A DNA stretch of 8,047 nucleotides from Dictyoglomaceae bacterium (GCA_026417425.1 JAOADF010000048.1:1-8047), one strand, 5' to 3'; shown: positions 1 to 6,640, counted from the first letter of the stretch. Notes: a model not told the origin generated them from the letters alone. Numbers and translations are program-made.

Positions 1-702
1 ATTACAATGCTTCCTGATTCTTATGAAGTAGAAGAAGTAATCTTAGGAGAGAAAGGAGTAATTGAAGGAATAAAGCCTGATTCTATTGTAATTGATATGA
101 GTTCCATAGATCCCAAAACCACTGTTAAGATTGGATATGCTCTTGAGAAAAAGAATGTGGAGATGCTTGATGCTCCAGTGAGTGGAGGAGAGGAAGGGGC
201 AATTAAAGGTGAGCTTTCCATAATGGTCGGAGGGAAGAAGGAAATTTTTGAGAGGTGTCTTCCTATTTTTCAAAGCATGGGGAAAAATATCACCTATATA
301 GGACCCTTAGGAAGTGGACAGATGACAAAGTTAGTGAATCAAATTATTGTAGCGATAAATATTGCTGGAATTTGTGAAGCCTTTTCCTTAGGAAAGAAAG
401 CAGGATTATCAGTAGAAACAATATTTAATGCTGTTAGAGGTGGCTTAGCAGGAAGCAAAGTAATGGATACTAAGATCCCAAGATTTATAGAAAGAAATTT
501 TGAGCCAGGTTTTAAATTAGACCTCCATATTAAAGATTTAAAGAATGCATTACTTATAGGAAAAGAATTAAAGATTCCTCTTCCATTTACATCCTTAGTT
601 AATCAGATTATGATTTCTATCTCTGGAAAAAGCGAAGGAGATAAGGATCATTCAATTTTAGTAAGATTTTGGGAAGAATTGTTAAATTTAGAGGTGAAAT
701 AG
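1..702 (+). CDS. garR: 2-hydroxy-3-oxopropionate (tartronate semialdehyde) reductase, GarR/GlxR type, 5'-truncated by window edge
   Basis: This enzyme of the 3-hydroxyisobutyrate dehydrogenase superfamily is predicted to reduce tartronate semialdehyde to D-glycerate with NAD(P)H in the cytoplasm. The frame is open from base 1 (Ile-Thr before the Met at 7). That Met falls in the conserved ITMLP(N/D)S segment that lies near residue 63 of E. coli GarR, so it is not the start; about 60 residues, including the GxGxxG nucleotide motif, lie upstream. Counting from the Met at 7, the substrate-binding DAPVSGG is at 55-61, the catalytic Lys of the GxGxxxK..N motif is K108 with N111, GGLAGS is at 145-150 and the HIKDL segment at 174-178. 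The visible 231 residues plus the missing part give about 293, the usual length. GGLAGS and the DHS near the C terminus favour GarR over true 3-hydroxyisobutyrate dehydrogenase. The stop codon abuts the next ATG. Family assignment is firm; substrate is inferred from motif detail and from the glycerate kinase downstream. Confidence 0.88.
   Translation: MTMLPDSYEVEEVILGEKGVIEGIKPDSIVIDMSSIDPKTTVKIGYALEKKNVEMLDAPVSGGEEGAIKGELSIMVGGKKEIFERCLPIFQSMGKNITYIGPLGSGQMTKLVNQIIVAINIAGICEAFSLGKKAGLSVETIFNAVRGGLAGSKVMDTKIPRFIERNFEPGFKLDLHIKDLKNALLIGKELKIPLPFTSLVNQIMISISGKSEGDKDHSILVRFWEELLNLEVK
691..696 (+). promoter_or_regulatory. Ribosome binding site of the LarA-like gene, inside the end of the reductase gene
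   Basis: GAGGTG lies 6 bases before the ATG at 703 and is contained in the last codons of the upstream reductase, whose TAG stop directly precedes that ATG. The zero gap suggests translational coupling and supports 703 as the start. Confidence 0.6.
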
Positions 703-1998
703 ATGTTAATCTCTCTTTCTTATGATAAAGACAAAAATATAGATATAGAAATACCTGAGAAAAATATATTAGACATTATAAAACCTAATTTCCCAAAAGT
801 TTTAGAAAAAAATGAAGATATTATACTAAAAGCTATACAAAATCCTATAGGGAGTCCCCCTCTCAGAAATTTAGTAAGTGATAAAAGCAAAGTAGCCATT
901 GTTATAACAGATAAGACTCGTTATGCTTTGGATAGAGAAATAAGTATTATCCTATTAAAGGAATTGGAAAGGGGAGGAGTAAAAAAAGAGAATATTTCCT
1001 TTTTTATCGCCTTAGGATCCCATGAACCCATGAGCTCTGAAGAGATAAAAGAAAAACTTGGGGAAGAAATTTCCTCCCAGTATCCTGTTTATAATCACGA
1101 ATTTAAAAATGAAGAAGAGCTTTTGTATCTTGGAGATGAAAGTAGACTACCAATGTATATAAATAAAAAATTGATGGAACATGATATAAAGATTACTTTG
1201 GGAGTAATTGAGCCTCATCTTTTTGCAGGATATAGTGGTGGTGTTAAAACCATATGTATCGGATTGGCAGGATATAAAACTTTATCTGCAACTCATAGTT
1301 TACAAATCTTAAGCCATGAAAGTACCAAATTAGGAGTTATAGAAGGAAATATTTTCAGAAACTTTCTAAATGAAATGGCTAAAAAAGTAAAAGTAGATTT
1401 CATAGTAAATCTTATACTGAATCAAGAAAAAAGAGTAGTTTCAGCTTTTTCGGGTCATCCTATTAAAGCCTTTGAAAAGGGTGTGGAATTTGCTAAGAAA
1501 ATCTTTGAGATATCTATAAAGGAAGAAGCGGATGTTGTTATTTCCTGTCCAGGATATCCTAAAAGTATTAATCTTTATCAAGCAACCCGTTCAGCAAACT
1601 CTGTGGTTTTAGGAGAAAAACCTGTTGTAAAAAAGAATGGTAAGATTTTAATCCCTGCAACATGCGAAGATGGTTTAGGAGATGAAAATTATTATAGATT
1701 AATGTCTCAATGTAAATCTTTAATGGAATTAAAAGAAAGAATATGGGAAGAGGGATTTAACATAGGGGAACATAAAGCTTTTGTTTTAGAAAGAATTCTC
1801 TCTCATGCAGAAGTAATTATAACAGATTGCAAAATAGAAGAAGCTGTTCTAAATAAAATGTTTTTGAAAAAGGAGAGTACATTACAAGAGGCAGTAAATA
1901 AAATATTAAAAATAAATCCCAATTTTAAATTTCTTATCATGCCTCAAGGAATCATTACCTTACCTAAGCTTGTAGGAGGAGGTAAATCTTATGAGTAA
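703..1998 (+). CDS. larA: LarA-family nickel-pincer (NPN) 2-hydroxyacid racemase/epimerase, substrate uncertain
   Basis: This is a member of the lactate racemase LarA family (DUF2088 N-terminal domain), which inverts the carbon-2 centre of a 2-hydroxyacid through a covalently lysine-tethered nickel-pincer nucleotide. The length of 431 aa matches the family (about 420-430). Residues line up with Lactobacillus plantarum LarA (recalled numbering) with an offset of one or two: D70 and R73 in TDKTR, catalytic H107 in GSHEP, H172 in EPHLFAGYSGG, the cofactor-linked K182 in GGVK, and H198 in ATHS. The later substrate-pocket motif reads YQATR (292-296), with R296 where I recall K298 in LarA, so the substrate may not be lactate. 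Known relatives include malate and 2-hydroxyglutarate racemases and gluconate 2-epimerase. The cofactor genes larB, larC and larE are not in the window. The gene overlaps the next dehydrogenase by 8 bases. The symbol is a family label, not a claim of lactate specificity. Confidence 0.87.
   Translation: MLISLSYDKDKNIDIEIPEKNILDIIKPNFPKVLEKNEDIILKAIQNPIGSPPLRNLVSDKSKVAIVITDKTRYALDREISIILLKELERGGVKKENISFFIALGSHEPMSSEEIKEKLGEEISSQYPVYNHEFKNEEELLYLGDESRLPMYINKKLMEHDIKITLGVIEPHLFAGYSGGVKTICIGLAGYKTLSATHSLQILSHESTKLGVIEGNIFRNFLNEMAKKVKVDFIVNLILNQEKRVVSAFSGHPIKAFEKGVEFAKKIFEISIKEEADVVISCPGYPKSINLYQATRSANSVVLGEKPVVKKNGKILIPATCEDGLGDENYYRLMSQCKSLMELKERIWEEGFNIGEHKAFVLERILSHAEVIITDCKIEEAVLNKMFLKKESTLQEAVNKILKINPNFKFLIMPQGIITLPKLVGGGKSYE
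1974..1983 (+). promoter_or_regulatory. Strong Shine-Dalgarno for the first dehydrogenase, nested in the end of the LarA-like gene
   Basis: AGGAGGAGGT lies entirely within the last codons of the LarA-like gene, with 7 bases between it and the ATG at 1991. It decides the start of the dehydrogenase, which overlaps the racemase stop by 8 bases (ATGAGTAA), a layout typical of translational coupling. Confidence 0.7.
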
Positions 1999-2971
1999 GA
2001 TAAAAGTGATGATTGTTCAGCCTATTCATGAAAGTGGTGTAAATCTTTTAAAATCAGCAGATTTTGAAGTGATATACGCTTCTAGTCCTGATCCCAAGGT
2101 TGTTGCAAAAGAAATTAAGGGGATTGATGGGGTTATTGTTAGAACTGCTCCTTTTCCCAAGGAAATTATAGAAGAAGGGGATAGGTTAAAGGTCATTGGA
2201 AGACATGGAGTAGGAGTTGATAATATTGATCTTGAATTTGCCTCCAAAAAGGGAATTTTAGTGATTAATACTCCAAATGTTAATGATATTTCAGTAGCGG
2301 AGCACACCTTGTCCTTTATTCTTGCACTAGCAAAAAGAACAAAGGATATGGATGTTGCAGTGAGGGAAGGAAATTTTAAAATAAGGGATGAGTATTCTGC
2401 TGTTGATATAGAGGGAAAAACCCTTGGAGTTATAGGTTTTGGAAAGATTGGATCCTTAGTAGGTAGAAAATGTAAATATGCCTTTAATATGAGAATATTA
2501 GTATATGATCCTTACGTAGATGAAAAAAGAGTTGAGGAATTAGGAGCAGAATTGGTAGATCTTCCTACTTTATTAAGAGAATCTGATTTCGTGACTATAC
2601 ATGTTCCCCTTACTCCAGAAACGGAAAGACTTATTGGAGAGAAAGAATTAAAATTAATGAAACCATCTGCCTTTATCATTAATATGGCAAGGGGACCTAT
2701 ATGGGATGAGAATGCTGTAGCGATGGCATTAAAAGAAGGATGGATAAAAGGGGCAGGAACCGATGTGTTTATTCAAGAGCCACCTTCTCTCGACAATCCC
2801 CTTTTGAAATTGAATAATATTATTCTTTCTCCTCATATGGCAGCACTCACAAAGGAGTGTGTGGTTAGAATGGCAACATCAGTGGCTCAAGGGGTTATAA
2901 ATATTCTAAAAGGGAATATACCTGATAATGTGGTAAATTTATCATTATTGAAAAAGTATGGAAAAATTTAG
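1991..2971 (+). CDS. D-isomer-specific 2-hydroxyacid dehydrogenase (phosphoglycerate dehydrogenase-like, no ACT domain)
   Basis: This cytoplasmic NAD-linked oxidoreductase is predicted to interconvert a D-2-hydroxyacid and its 2-keto acid. The N- and C-terminal segments form the catalytic domain (about 1-100 and 295-326) around a Rossmann domain (about 101-294). Visible motifs are RHGVGVDNID (71-80), GFGKIG (149-154), and D173 at the end of the second beta strand (VYDP), which favours NAD(H) over NADP(H). The catalytic triad is R234 (MARGP), E263 (IQEPP) and H282 (SPHM). At 326 aa it has no C-terminal ACT or other regulatory domain, so a role in serine biosynthesis is not specially supported. 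The active-site stretches are off-consensus, with INMARGPIW where INTARGxxV is usual. Overlap with the LarA-like racemase suggests the two act on the same or successive hydroxyacids. It is clearly a paralogue of the dehydrogenase at 5644-6630. The substrate is unknown. Confidence 0.88.
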   Translation: MSKIKVMIVQPIHESGVNLLKSADFEVIYASSPDPKVVAKEIKGIDGVIVRTAPFPKEIIEEGDRLKVIGRHGVGVDNIDLEFASKKGILVINTPNVNDISVAEHTLSFILALAKRTKDMDVAVREGNFKIRDEYSAVDIEGKTLGVIGFGKIGSLVGRKCKYAFNMRILVYDPYVDEKRVEELGAELVDLPTLLRESDFVTIHVPLTPETERLIGEKELKLMKPSAFIINMARGPIWDENAVAMALKEGWIKGAGTDVFIQEPPSLDNPLLKLNNIILSPHMAALTKECVVRMATSVAQGVINILKGNIPDNVVNLSLLKKYGKI

Positions 2972-2973
2972 AG

Positions 2974-2980
2974 AGGAGGT
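2974..2980 (+). promoter_or_regulatory. Ribosome binding site of the DHDPS-family gene
   Basis: AGGAGGT lies 7 bases before the ATG at 2988 in the 16-base gap after the dehydrogenase. It fixes the start of the DHDPS-family protein. Confidence 0.6.
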
Positions 2981-2987
2981 TTTATAA

Positions 2988-3875
2988 ATGACCTTTAAGC
3001 CTTATGGAATATTACCTGCTATGGTGACTCCTTTTAACGAAAGGGAAGAACTTAATGAACCTATTCTTAAAGAATTAGTAGAATACCTTATTAAAAATGG
3101 GGTACATGGGCTTTTTATTATTGGCAGTCAAGGAGAGTTTTATGCCCTAACAAAGGAAGAAAAAAAGAAAATCATAGAAATAGTAGTAGAAAAAGTAGAG
3201 GGAAGGGTTCCTGTATATGCAGGAACAGGAGCTATCACCACCAAAGAGGTTATAGAGCTTAATAAATATGCAGAAGATGTTGGAGTAGATGCAGTTTCTA
3301 TTATAACCCCATATTTTATCTCTCCTTCTCAAAATGAATTATATGAACATTATAAAGAAATTGCAAAATCTACTAATCTACCAGTACTTTTATACAATAA
3401 TCCTCAAAGATGTGGTGTAAATCTTTCTGCAAATCTTATAGAAAAACTTGCAGATATTGATAACATTGTTGGAATAAAGGATAGTAGTGGAGATCTTACC
3501 CTTACCAGTGAGTATATAAGAAGAACCCAAGGGAAAAATTTTCATGTTTTAGCAGGAAGGGATACTCTTATTCTTGCTACCCTTTTTTATGGAGGAACAG
3601 GAGCTATCGCAGCTTGTGCTAATGTAGCTCCTAAGTTGGTTTCAGATATTTATAATTTCTATGTACAAGGAGAGTTGGAGAAGGCAAAGGAAGCACAGCA
3701 AAAATTAGCACCATTAAGAATAGCTTTTGAACTTGGTACTTTTCCAGTGGTGATAAAAGAAGCTTTAAATATTATGGGTATTCCTGTAGGTCCTTGCAGA
3801 GGTCCAGTAAAGGGTATAGATGAAGAGAAGAAAAAGGATCTAAGGAATATTTTACAATCTCTGAATCTTGTATAG
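2988..3875 (+). CDS. DHDPS/N-acetylneuraminate lyase family class I aldolase or dehydratase (2-keto-3-deoxy acid aldolase-like)
   Basis: This (beta/alpha)8-barrel enzyme forms a Schiff base with pyruvate or a 2-keto acid. Its 295 aa match the family (about 290-300). Schiff-base K164 lies in GIKDSSGD, Y136 and R141 in YNNPQRCG, and the carboxylate-binding loop is GSQGE (46-50). Against E. coli DapA these map with a constant offset of +3 (Y133, R138, K161). With that offset, DapA T44 and T45 become S47 and Q48, and the proton-relay Y107 becomes F110 (TPYF), so two of the three DapA catalytic triad positions are changed. Automatic pipelines may name it dapA, but these changes and the operon of sugar-acid-type enzymes argue for a catabolic member, such as a 2-keto-3-deoxygluconate-type aldolase, 4-hydroxy-2-oxoglutarate aldolase-like enzyme, or 5-keto-4-deoxyglucarate dehydratase-like enzyme. 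Which of these it is cannot be decided here. It is followed 12 bases later by a second aldolase of a different class. Confidence 0.86.
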   Translation: MTFKPYGILPAMVTPFNEREELNEPILKELVEYLIKNGVHGLFIIGSQGEFYALTKEEKKKIIEIVVEKVEGRVPVYAGTGAITTKEVIELNKYAEDVGVDAVSIITPYFISPSQNELYEHYKEIAKSTNLPVLLYNNPQRCGVNLSANLIEKLADIDNIVGIKDSSGDLTLTSEYIRRTQGKNFHVLAGRDTLILATLFYGGTGAIAACANVAPKLVSDIYNFYVQGELEKAKEAQQKLAPLRIAFELGTFPVVIKEALNIMGIPVGPCRGPVKGIDEEKKKDLRNILQSLNLV

Positions 3876-3882
3876 GGGGAGA
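3876..3882 (+). promoter_or_regulatory. Weak ribosome binding site (GGGGAGA) of the HpcH/HpaI aldolase gene
   Basis: GGGGAGA directly follows the TAG of the DHDPS-family gene and sits 5 bases before the ATG at 3888. It is the poorest Shine-Dalgarno match in the cluster, where other genes have GGAGG, so this aldolase may rely partly on coupling to the gene before it. Confidence 0.45.
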
Positions 3883-3887
3883 CAAAA

Positions 3888-4667
3888 ATGAGAGAAAATA
3901 AGGTAAAGAGAGCTTTAAAAGAAGGTAAAACAGTAATTGGGACCATGGTTTCTGATATAAGATCTCCTGGTATTGCTCAGATGCTTGCTACAGCAGGCTT
4001 TGACTTCTTTGTTTTAGATACTGAACATGGTCCCTTTGATATGGAAACAGTACAAGATATGGCATTTTCTGCAAAAGGGGCGGATATTACACTTATTGTT
4101 CGTGTACCAACAAGATATGGACATCACAATCTATCTCGTCCTTTAGATGCTGGAGCAGATGGTTTACTTATTCCTCAAGTAGAAACTATTGAAGAAGTAA
4201 AAAATATTATTGAAGCAACGAGATATCATCCCTTAGGAAAAAGAGGAATGGCGTTAAGAAGAGCTCCTAATAATTATGCAAAAGGAAATCCACAAGAATT
4301 AACTCAAAATGTAAATAATGAGGTATTAATCATTTTACAAATTGAAACAAAATCCGCAATAGATCATTTAGAGGATCTAATAACCATAGAAGGGGTAGAT
4401 GCTGTCCTTATTGGTCCCAATGATTTATCCCAAAGTTTAGGTTTTCCAGGACAAATAAATCATCCGTTGGTTCAAGAATACATTCAAATATTAGTAGATA
4501 AATGTAATAGATTAAATTTTCCTTGTGGAATTCATTTAGAAAGTCCTGATACCCTAATTCCCTGGATGGAAAAAGGAATGAGGGTAATTATGTGTTCTAA
4601 TGATATAAATATAATTGTTGATACTTTTACAAATATCGTAAAAAGGCTTAGAGAAAAAGTAATATAA
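3888..4667 (+). CDS. HpcH/HpaI-family metal-dependent (class II) aldolase
   Basis: This pyruvate-dependent aldolase belongs to the family of HpaI, GarL (5-keto-4-deoxy-D-glucarate aldolase) and RhmA (2-keto-3-deoxy-L-rhamnonate aldolase), which cleave a 2-keto-3-deoxy acid to pyruvate and an aldehyde. Its 259 aa match the family (about 250-267). Residues agree with HpaI (recalled numbering): D44 and catalytic H47 in LDTEHGPF, R72 in VRVP, the metal ligand E153 in QIET, and the second ligand D179 in IGPNDL. PQVET is at 96-100. The segment MALRRAPNNYA (121-131) differs from the GarL/HpaI/RhmA form of this loop as I remember it, so the aldehyde product may be different. The GarR-type reductase and glycerate kinase in the same operon make tartronate semialdehyde a reasonable product (inference). 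Family assignment is firm; substrate is open. Confidence 0.88.
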   Translation: MRENKVKRALKEGKTVIGTMVSDIRSPGIAQMLATAGFDFFVLDTEHGPFDMETVQDMAFSAKGADITLIVRVPTRYGHHNLSRPLDAGADGLLIPQVETIEEVKNIIEATRYHPLGKRGMALRRAPNNYAKGNPQELTQNVNNEVLIILQIETKSAIDHLEDLITIEGVDAVLIGPNDLSQSLGFPGQINHPLVQEYIQILVDKCNRLNFPCGIHLESPDTLIPWMEKGMRVIMCSNDINIIVDTFTNIVKRLREKVI

Positions 4668-4677
4668 AAGGAGGTGA
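4668..4677 (+). promoter_or_regulatory. Near-perfect Shine-Dalgarno (AAGGAGGTGA) for the TIM-barrel gene
   Basis: The ten bases between the aldolase stop and the next gene match the complement of the 16S 3' end along their whole length, 8 bases before the ATG at 4686. This is the strongest site in the cluster and sets the start at 4686 rather than at the internal Met codon at 4713. Confidence 0.75.
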
Positions 4678-4685
4678 TTCTTTAG

Positions 4686-5630
4686 ATGTATCCATGGCAT
4701 GATACTTTTCATATGGGACTAATACATTTTATGGCATACCCCAATGCTACTAAGGATGAAGAGGTTTTAGCAACAGTAGATAAAGTATTAAGAGATGAAT
4801 TTTTTCAGGCTATAGAAGTTAGCGGAAATCTTTCAGAAGAATTATTTAAGGAGATTGGAAAAAGATGTGAGATTGCAAGGGTAGAATTATTTGTTGCAGG
4901 ACAGCCTGTAGTTCTTGCGAAGAAGTTAAATCTTAATTCCTTTGATGAAGATGAGAGGAGATATGCTATCGAGGAGTGTAAAAAGTTAATTGATAAAGGC
5001 TATATATCAGGAGCAAAGGCAGTTGCTGTTCTTTCGGGAAAGGATGTATATTCTTTAGAAAGAGAAAAGGCAAAGGAACTTTTAGTTTCATCCTTGATAG
5101 AACTTTGCGAATATGCTGAAGAAAGAGGACATAAATTTGGATATACTATGGGAATTTCTTTAGAAGTTTTTGATAATTTAATAGATAAAAAAGCATTAAT
5201 TGGACCTGCCCCAGAAGCCTTTGATATTGCAAGTTCAATCTATAAAGTTTGTAGAAATTTTGGACTAATGGTAGATCTTTCTCATCAACCATTAATTTTT
5301 GAAGATAGTTTTTATACTCTGAATCTCCTTTCTCCCTTTATAACTCATATACATATTGGTAATGCAGTTTTAAAGGAAGGTCATCCTCTATATGGTGATC
5401 TTCATCCCCGTTTTGGTATATCTGAGGGAGAGAATGACGTGGAGGAAGTTGTTTATTTCCTCAAATCTTTAATTCATATTGGTTATTTTAAAAAAAGGGT
5501 TGTTGCTGAAAGACCTATAATTTCCTTTGAAGTAAAACCTTATAATGATGAAGATCCTGATCTTGTAGTTGCAAATGCTAAAAGAACTTTCTTAATCGCA
5601 TGGAATAGAATTTTTCCAATAAAATTTTAA
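4686..5630 (+). CDS. Xylose isomerase-like TIM-barrel protein (sugar phosphate isomerase/epimerase family), substrate unknown
   Basis: This 314-aa protein has the metal-site pattern of the AP-endonuclease-2/xylose-isomerase-like barrel superfamily, whose members isomerise or epimerise sugars, keto acids and inositols with a divalent metal. Putative ligands are E160 (SLEVF), D197 and H200 (VDLSHQP), H223 (THIHIGN) and E282 (SFEVKP). H240 and the SEGENDVEE stretch (246-254) match the H...GEGEIDW-like segment that precedes the last strands in this family. No signal peptide or membrane segment is visible. It is longer than E. coli hydroxypyruvate isomerase Hyi (about 258 aa), mainly through a longer N-terminal half. 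Hyi-type activity (hydroxypyruvate to tartronate semialdehyde) would fit the neighbouring reductases and kinase, but the sequence is not a clear Hyi. An epimerase or decarboxylase on a branched or deoxy sugar acid is equally possible. Fold and metal site are well supported; function is not. Confidence 0.78.
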   Translation: MYPWHDTFHMGLIHFMAYPNATKDEEVLATVDKVLRDEFFQAIEVSGNLSEELFKEIGKRCEIARVELFVAGQPVVLAKKLNLNSFDEDERRYAIEECKKLIDKGYISGAKAVAVLSGKDVYSLEREKAKELLVSSLIELCEYAEERGHKFGYTMGISLEVFDNLIDKKALIGPAPEAFDIASSIYKVCRNFGLMVDLSHQPLIFEDSFYTLNLLSPFITHIHIGNAVLKEGHPLYGDLHPRFGISEGENDVEEVVYFLKSLIHIGYFKKRVVAERPIISFEVKPYNDEDPDLVVANAKRTFLIAWNRIFPIKF

Positions 5631-5636
5631 GGAGGT
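5629..5636 (+). promoter_or_regulatory. Ribosome binding site of the second dehydrogenase, overlapping the previous stop codon
   Basis: AAGGAGGT begins inside the TAA stop of the TIM-barrel gene and lies 7 bases before the ATG at 5644, fixing that start. Confidence 0.6.
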
Positions 5637-5643
5637 AATAAAT

Positions 5644-6630
5644 ATGGAAAGGAAACTAAAAGTTTTTGTAACAAGAAGAATTCCTGAAGAGGGATTAAAA
5701 ATAGTTGCGGAGTATTGTGATATGGAAGTAAGTGATTATGATGGTGTTCTTCCAAGGGAACTTTTATTGGAAAAGGTTCAAGGAGTTGATGGAATTCTCT
5801 CTCTATTAACAGATAATATAGATAAGGAAGTGATGGATTCTGCAGGTCCTCAATTGAAGGTAATATCTAATTATGCGGTAGGATTTAATAACATTGATGT
5901 TAAAGAGGCAACAAGAAGAGGAATAATGGTGACCAATACTCCTGGAGTTCTCACAGAGACTACTGCAGATTTTGCTTGGACCCTTATGATGGCAATTGCA
6001 AGGAGAGTTGTAGAAGCGGATAAATTTGTAAGGGAAGGAAAATTTAGAGGTTGGGAGCCTCTTCTTCTTCTTGGTACCGATATTTATGGAGCAACTTTGG
6101 GAATCATAGGCTTTGGAAGAATAGGGCAGGCAATGGCTAAAAGAGCAAAGGGATTTGATATGAAAATTCTGTATTATGATGTACAAAGGGTAGCTAAGGA
6201 GATTGAAGATAAATTTGGTGTAGAATATAAACCTTTAAAGGAACTTTTACAAGAATCTGATTTTGTTTCCATTCATGTACCACTAACTGAAGAGACATAC
6301 CATCTTATTGGTGAGGAAGAATTGAAATTAATGAAAAAAGAAGCATACCTCATAAATACTGCAAGAGGACCTATTGTAGATGAAAAGGCTCTATGCAAAG
6401 CCTTAAAAGAAAACTGGATAAGAGGCGCAGCTTTAGATGTATTTGAAAGAGAACCAGAAGTAGAACCAGATCTTCTTAAATTAGATAATGTAGTTCTTGC
6501 TCCTCATATAGCTTCTGCTTCTTTTGAAACTCGAACGAAAATGGCAATTATGGCGGGAGAAAATTTAGTAAAGGCATTAAAAGGAGAAGTTCCACCTAAT
6601 CTTGTCAATCCTGAGGTTTTGAAAAAATAG
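5644..6630 (+). CDS. gyaR: Glyoxylate/hydroxypyruvate reductase-like D-2-hydroxyacid dehydrogenase
   Basis: This enzyme is predicted to reduce glyoxylate to glycolate and/or hydroxypyruvate to D-glycerate with NAD(P)H. Its 328 aa match GyaR-type glyoxylate reductases. Visible motifs are NYAVGFNNID (76-85), the TNTPGVLTETTADFAW stretch (97-112) characteristic of glyoxylate reductases, GFGRIG (156-161), and the triad R241 (NTARGP), E270 (FEREP) and H288 (APHIAS). D179 at the end of the second Rossmann strand (YYDV) suggests NADH preference, unlike NADPH enzymes with a basic residue here. It is the canonical member of the two dehydrogenases in this operon, since its active-site motifs all follow consensus. 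The glycerate 2-kinase follows after 10 bases, which supports D-glycerate as the product. Related enzymes often act on several 2-keto acids, so exact specificity remains inferred. Confidence 0.88.
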   Translation: MERKLKVFVTRRIPEEGLKIVAEYCDMEVSDYDGVLPRELLLEKVQGVDGILSLLTDNIDKEVMDSAGPQLKVISNYAVGFNNIDVKEATRRGIMVTNTPGVLTETTADFAWTLMMAIARRVVEADKFVREGKFRGWEPLLLLGTDIYGATLGIIGFGRIGQAMAKRAKGFDMKILYYDVQRVAKEIEDKFGVEYKPLKELLQESDFVSIHVPLTEETYHLIGEEELKLMKKEAYLINTARGPIVDEKALCKALKENWIRGAALDVFEREPEVEPDLLKLDNVVLAPHIASASFETRTKMAIMAGENLVKALKGEVPPNLVNPEVLKK

Positions 6631-6635
6631 GAGAT
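6629..6635 (+). promoter_or_regulatory. Ribosome binding site of the glycerate kinase, overlapping the previous stop codon
   Basis: AGGAGAT shares its first two bases with the TAG stop of the reductase and lies 5 bases before the ATG at 6641, consistent with coupled translation of reductase and kinase. Confidence 0.5.
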
Positions 6636-6640
6636 AAATA

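Noticed and set aside
7..9. ATG at base 7 as the true start of the first gene
   Set aside because: The frame is open from base 1, the preceding codons (Ile-Thr) continue the conserved ITMLP(N/D)S segment of GarR, and the Rossmann nucleotide motif is missing, so the real start lies upstream of the window.
1991..2971. Serine-biosynthesis phosphoglycerate dehydrogenase (serA)
   Set aside because: There is no C-terminal ACT domain, no serB or serC neighbour, and the operon is catabolic; a general D-2-hydroxyacid dehydrogenase call is safer.
2988..3875. Lysine-pathway dapA
   Set aside because: DapA T44/T45 and Y107 equivalents are changed and no lysine gene is nearby.
5806..6186. Minus-strand open frame of 126 codons opposite the second dehydrogenase
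   Set aside because: It lies wholly inside a well-supported gene, and its translation is rich in Ser, Ile, Cys and Tyr with no recognisable domain.
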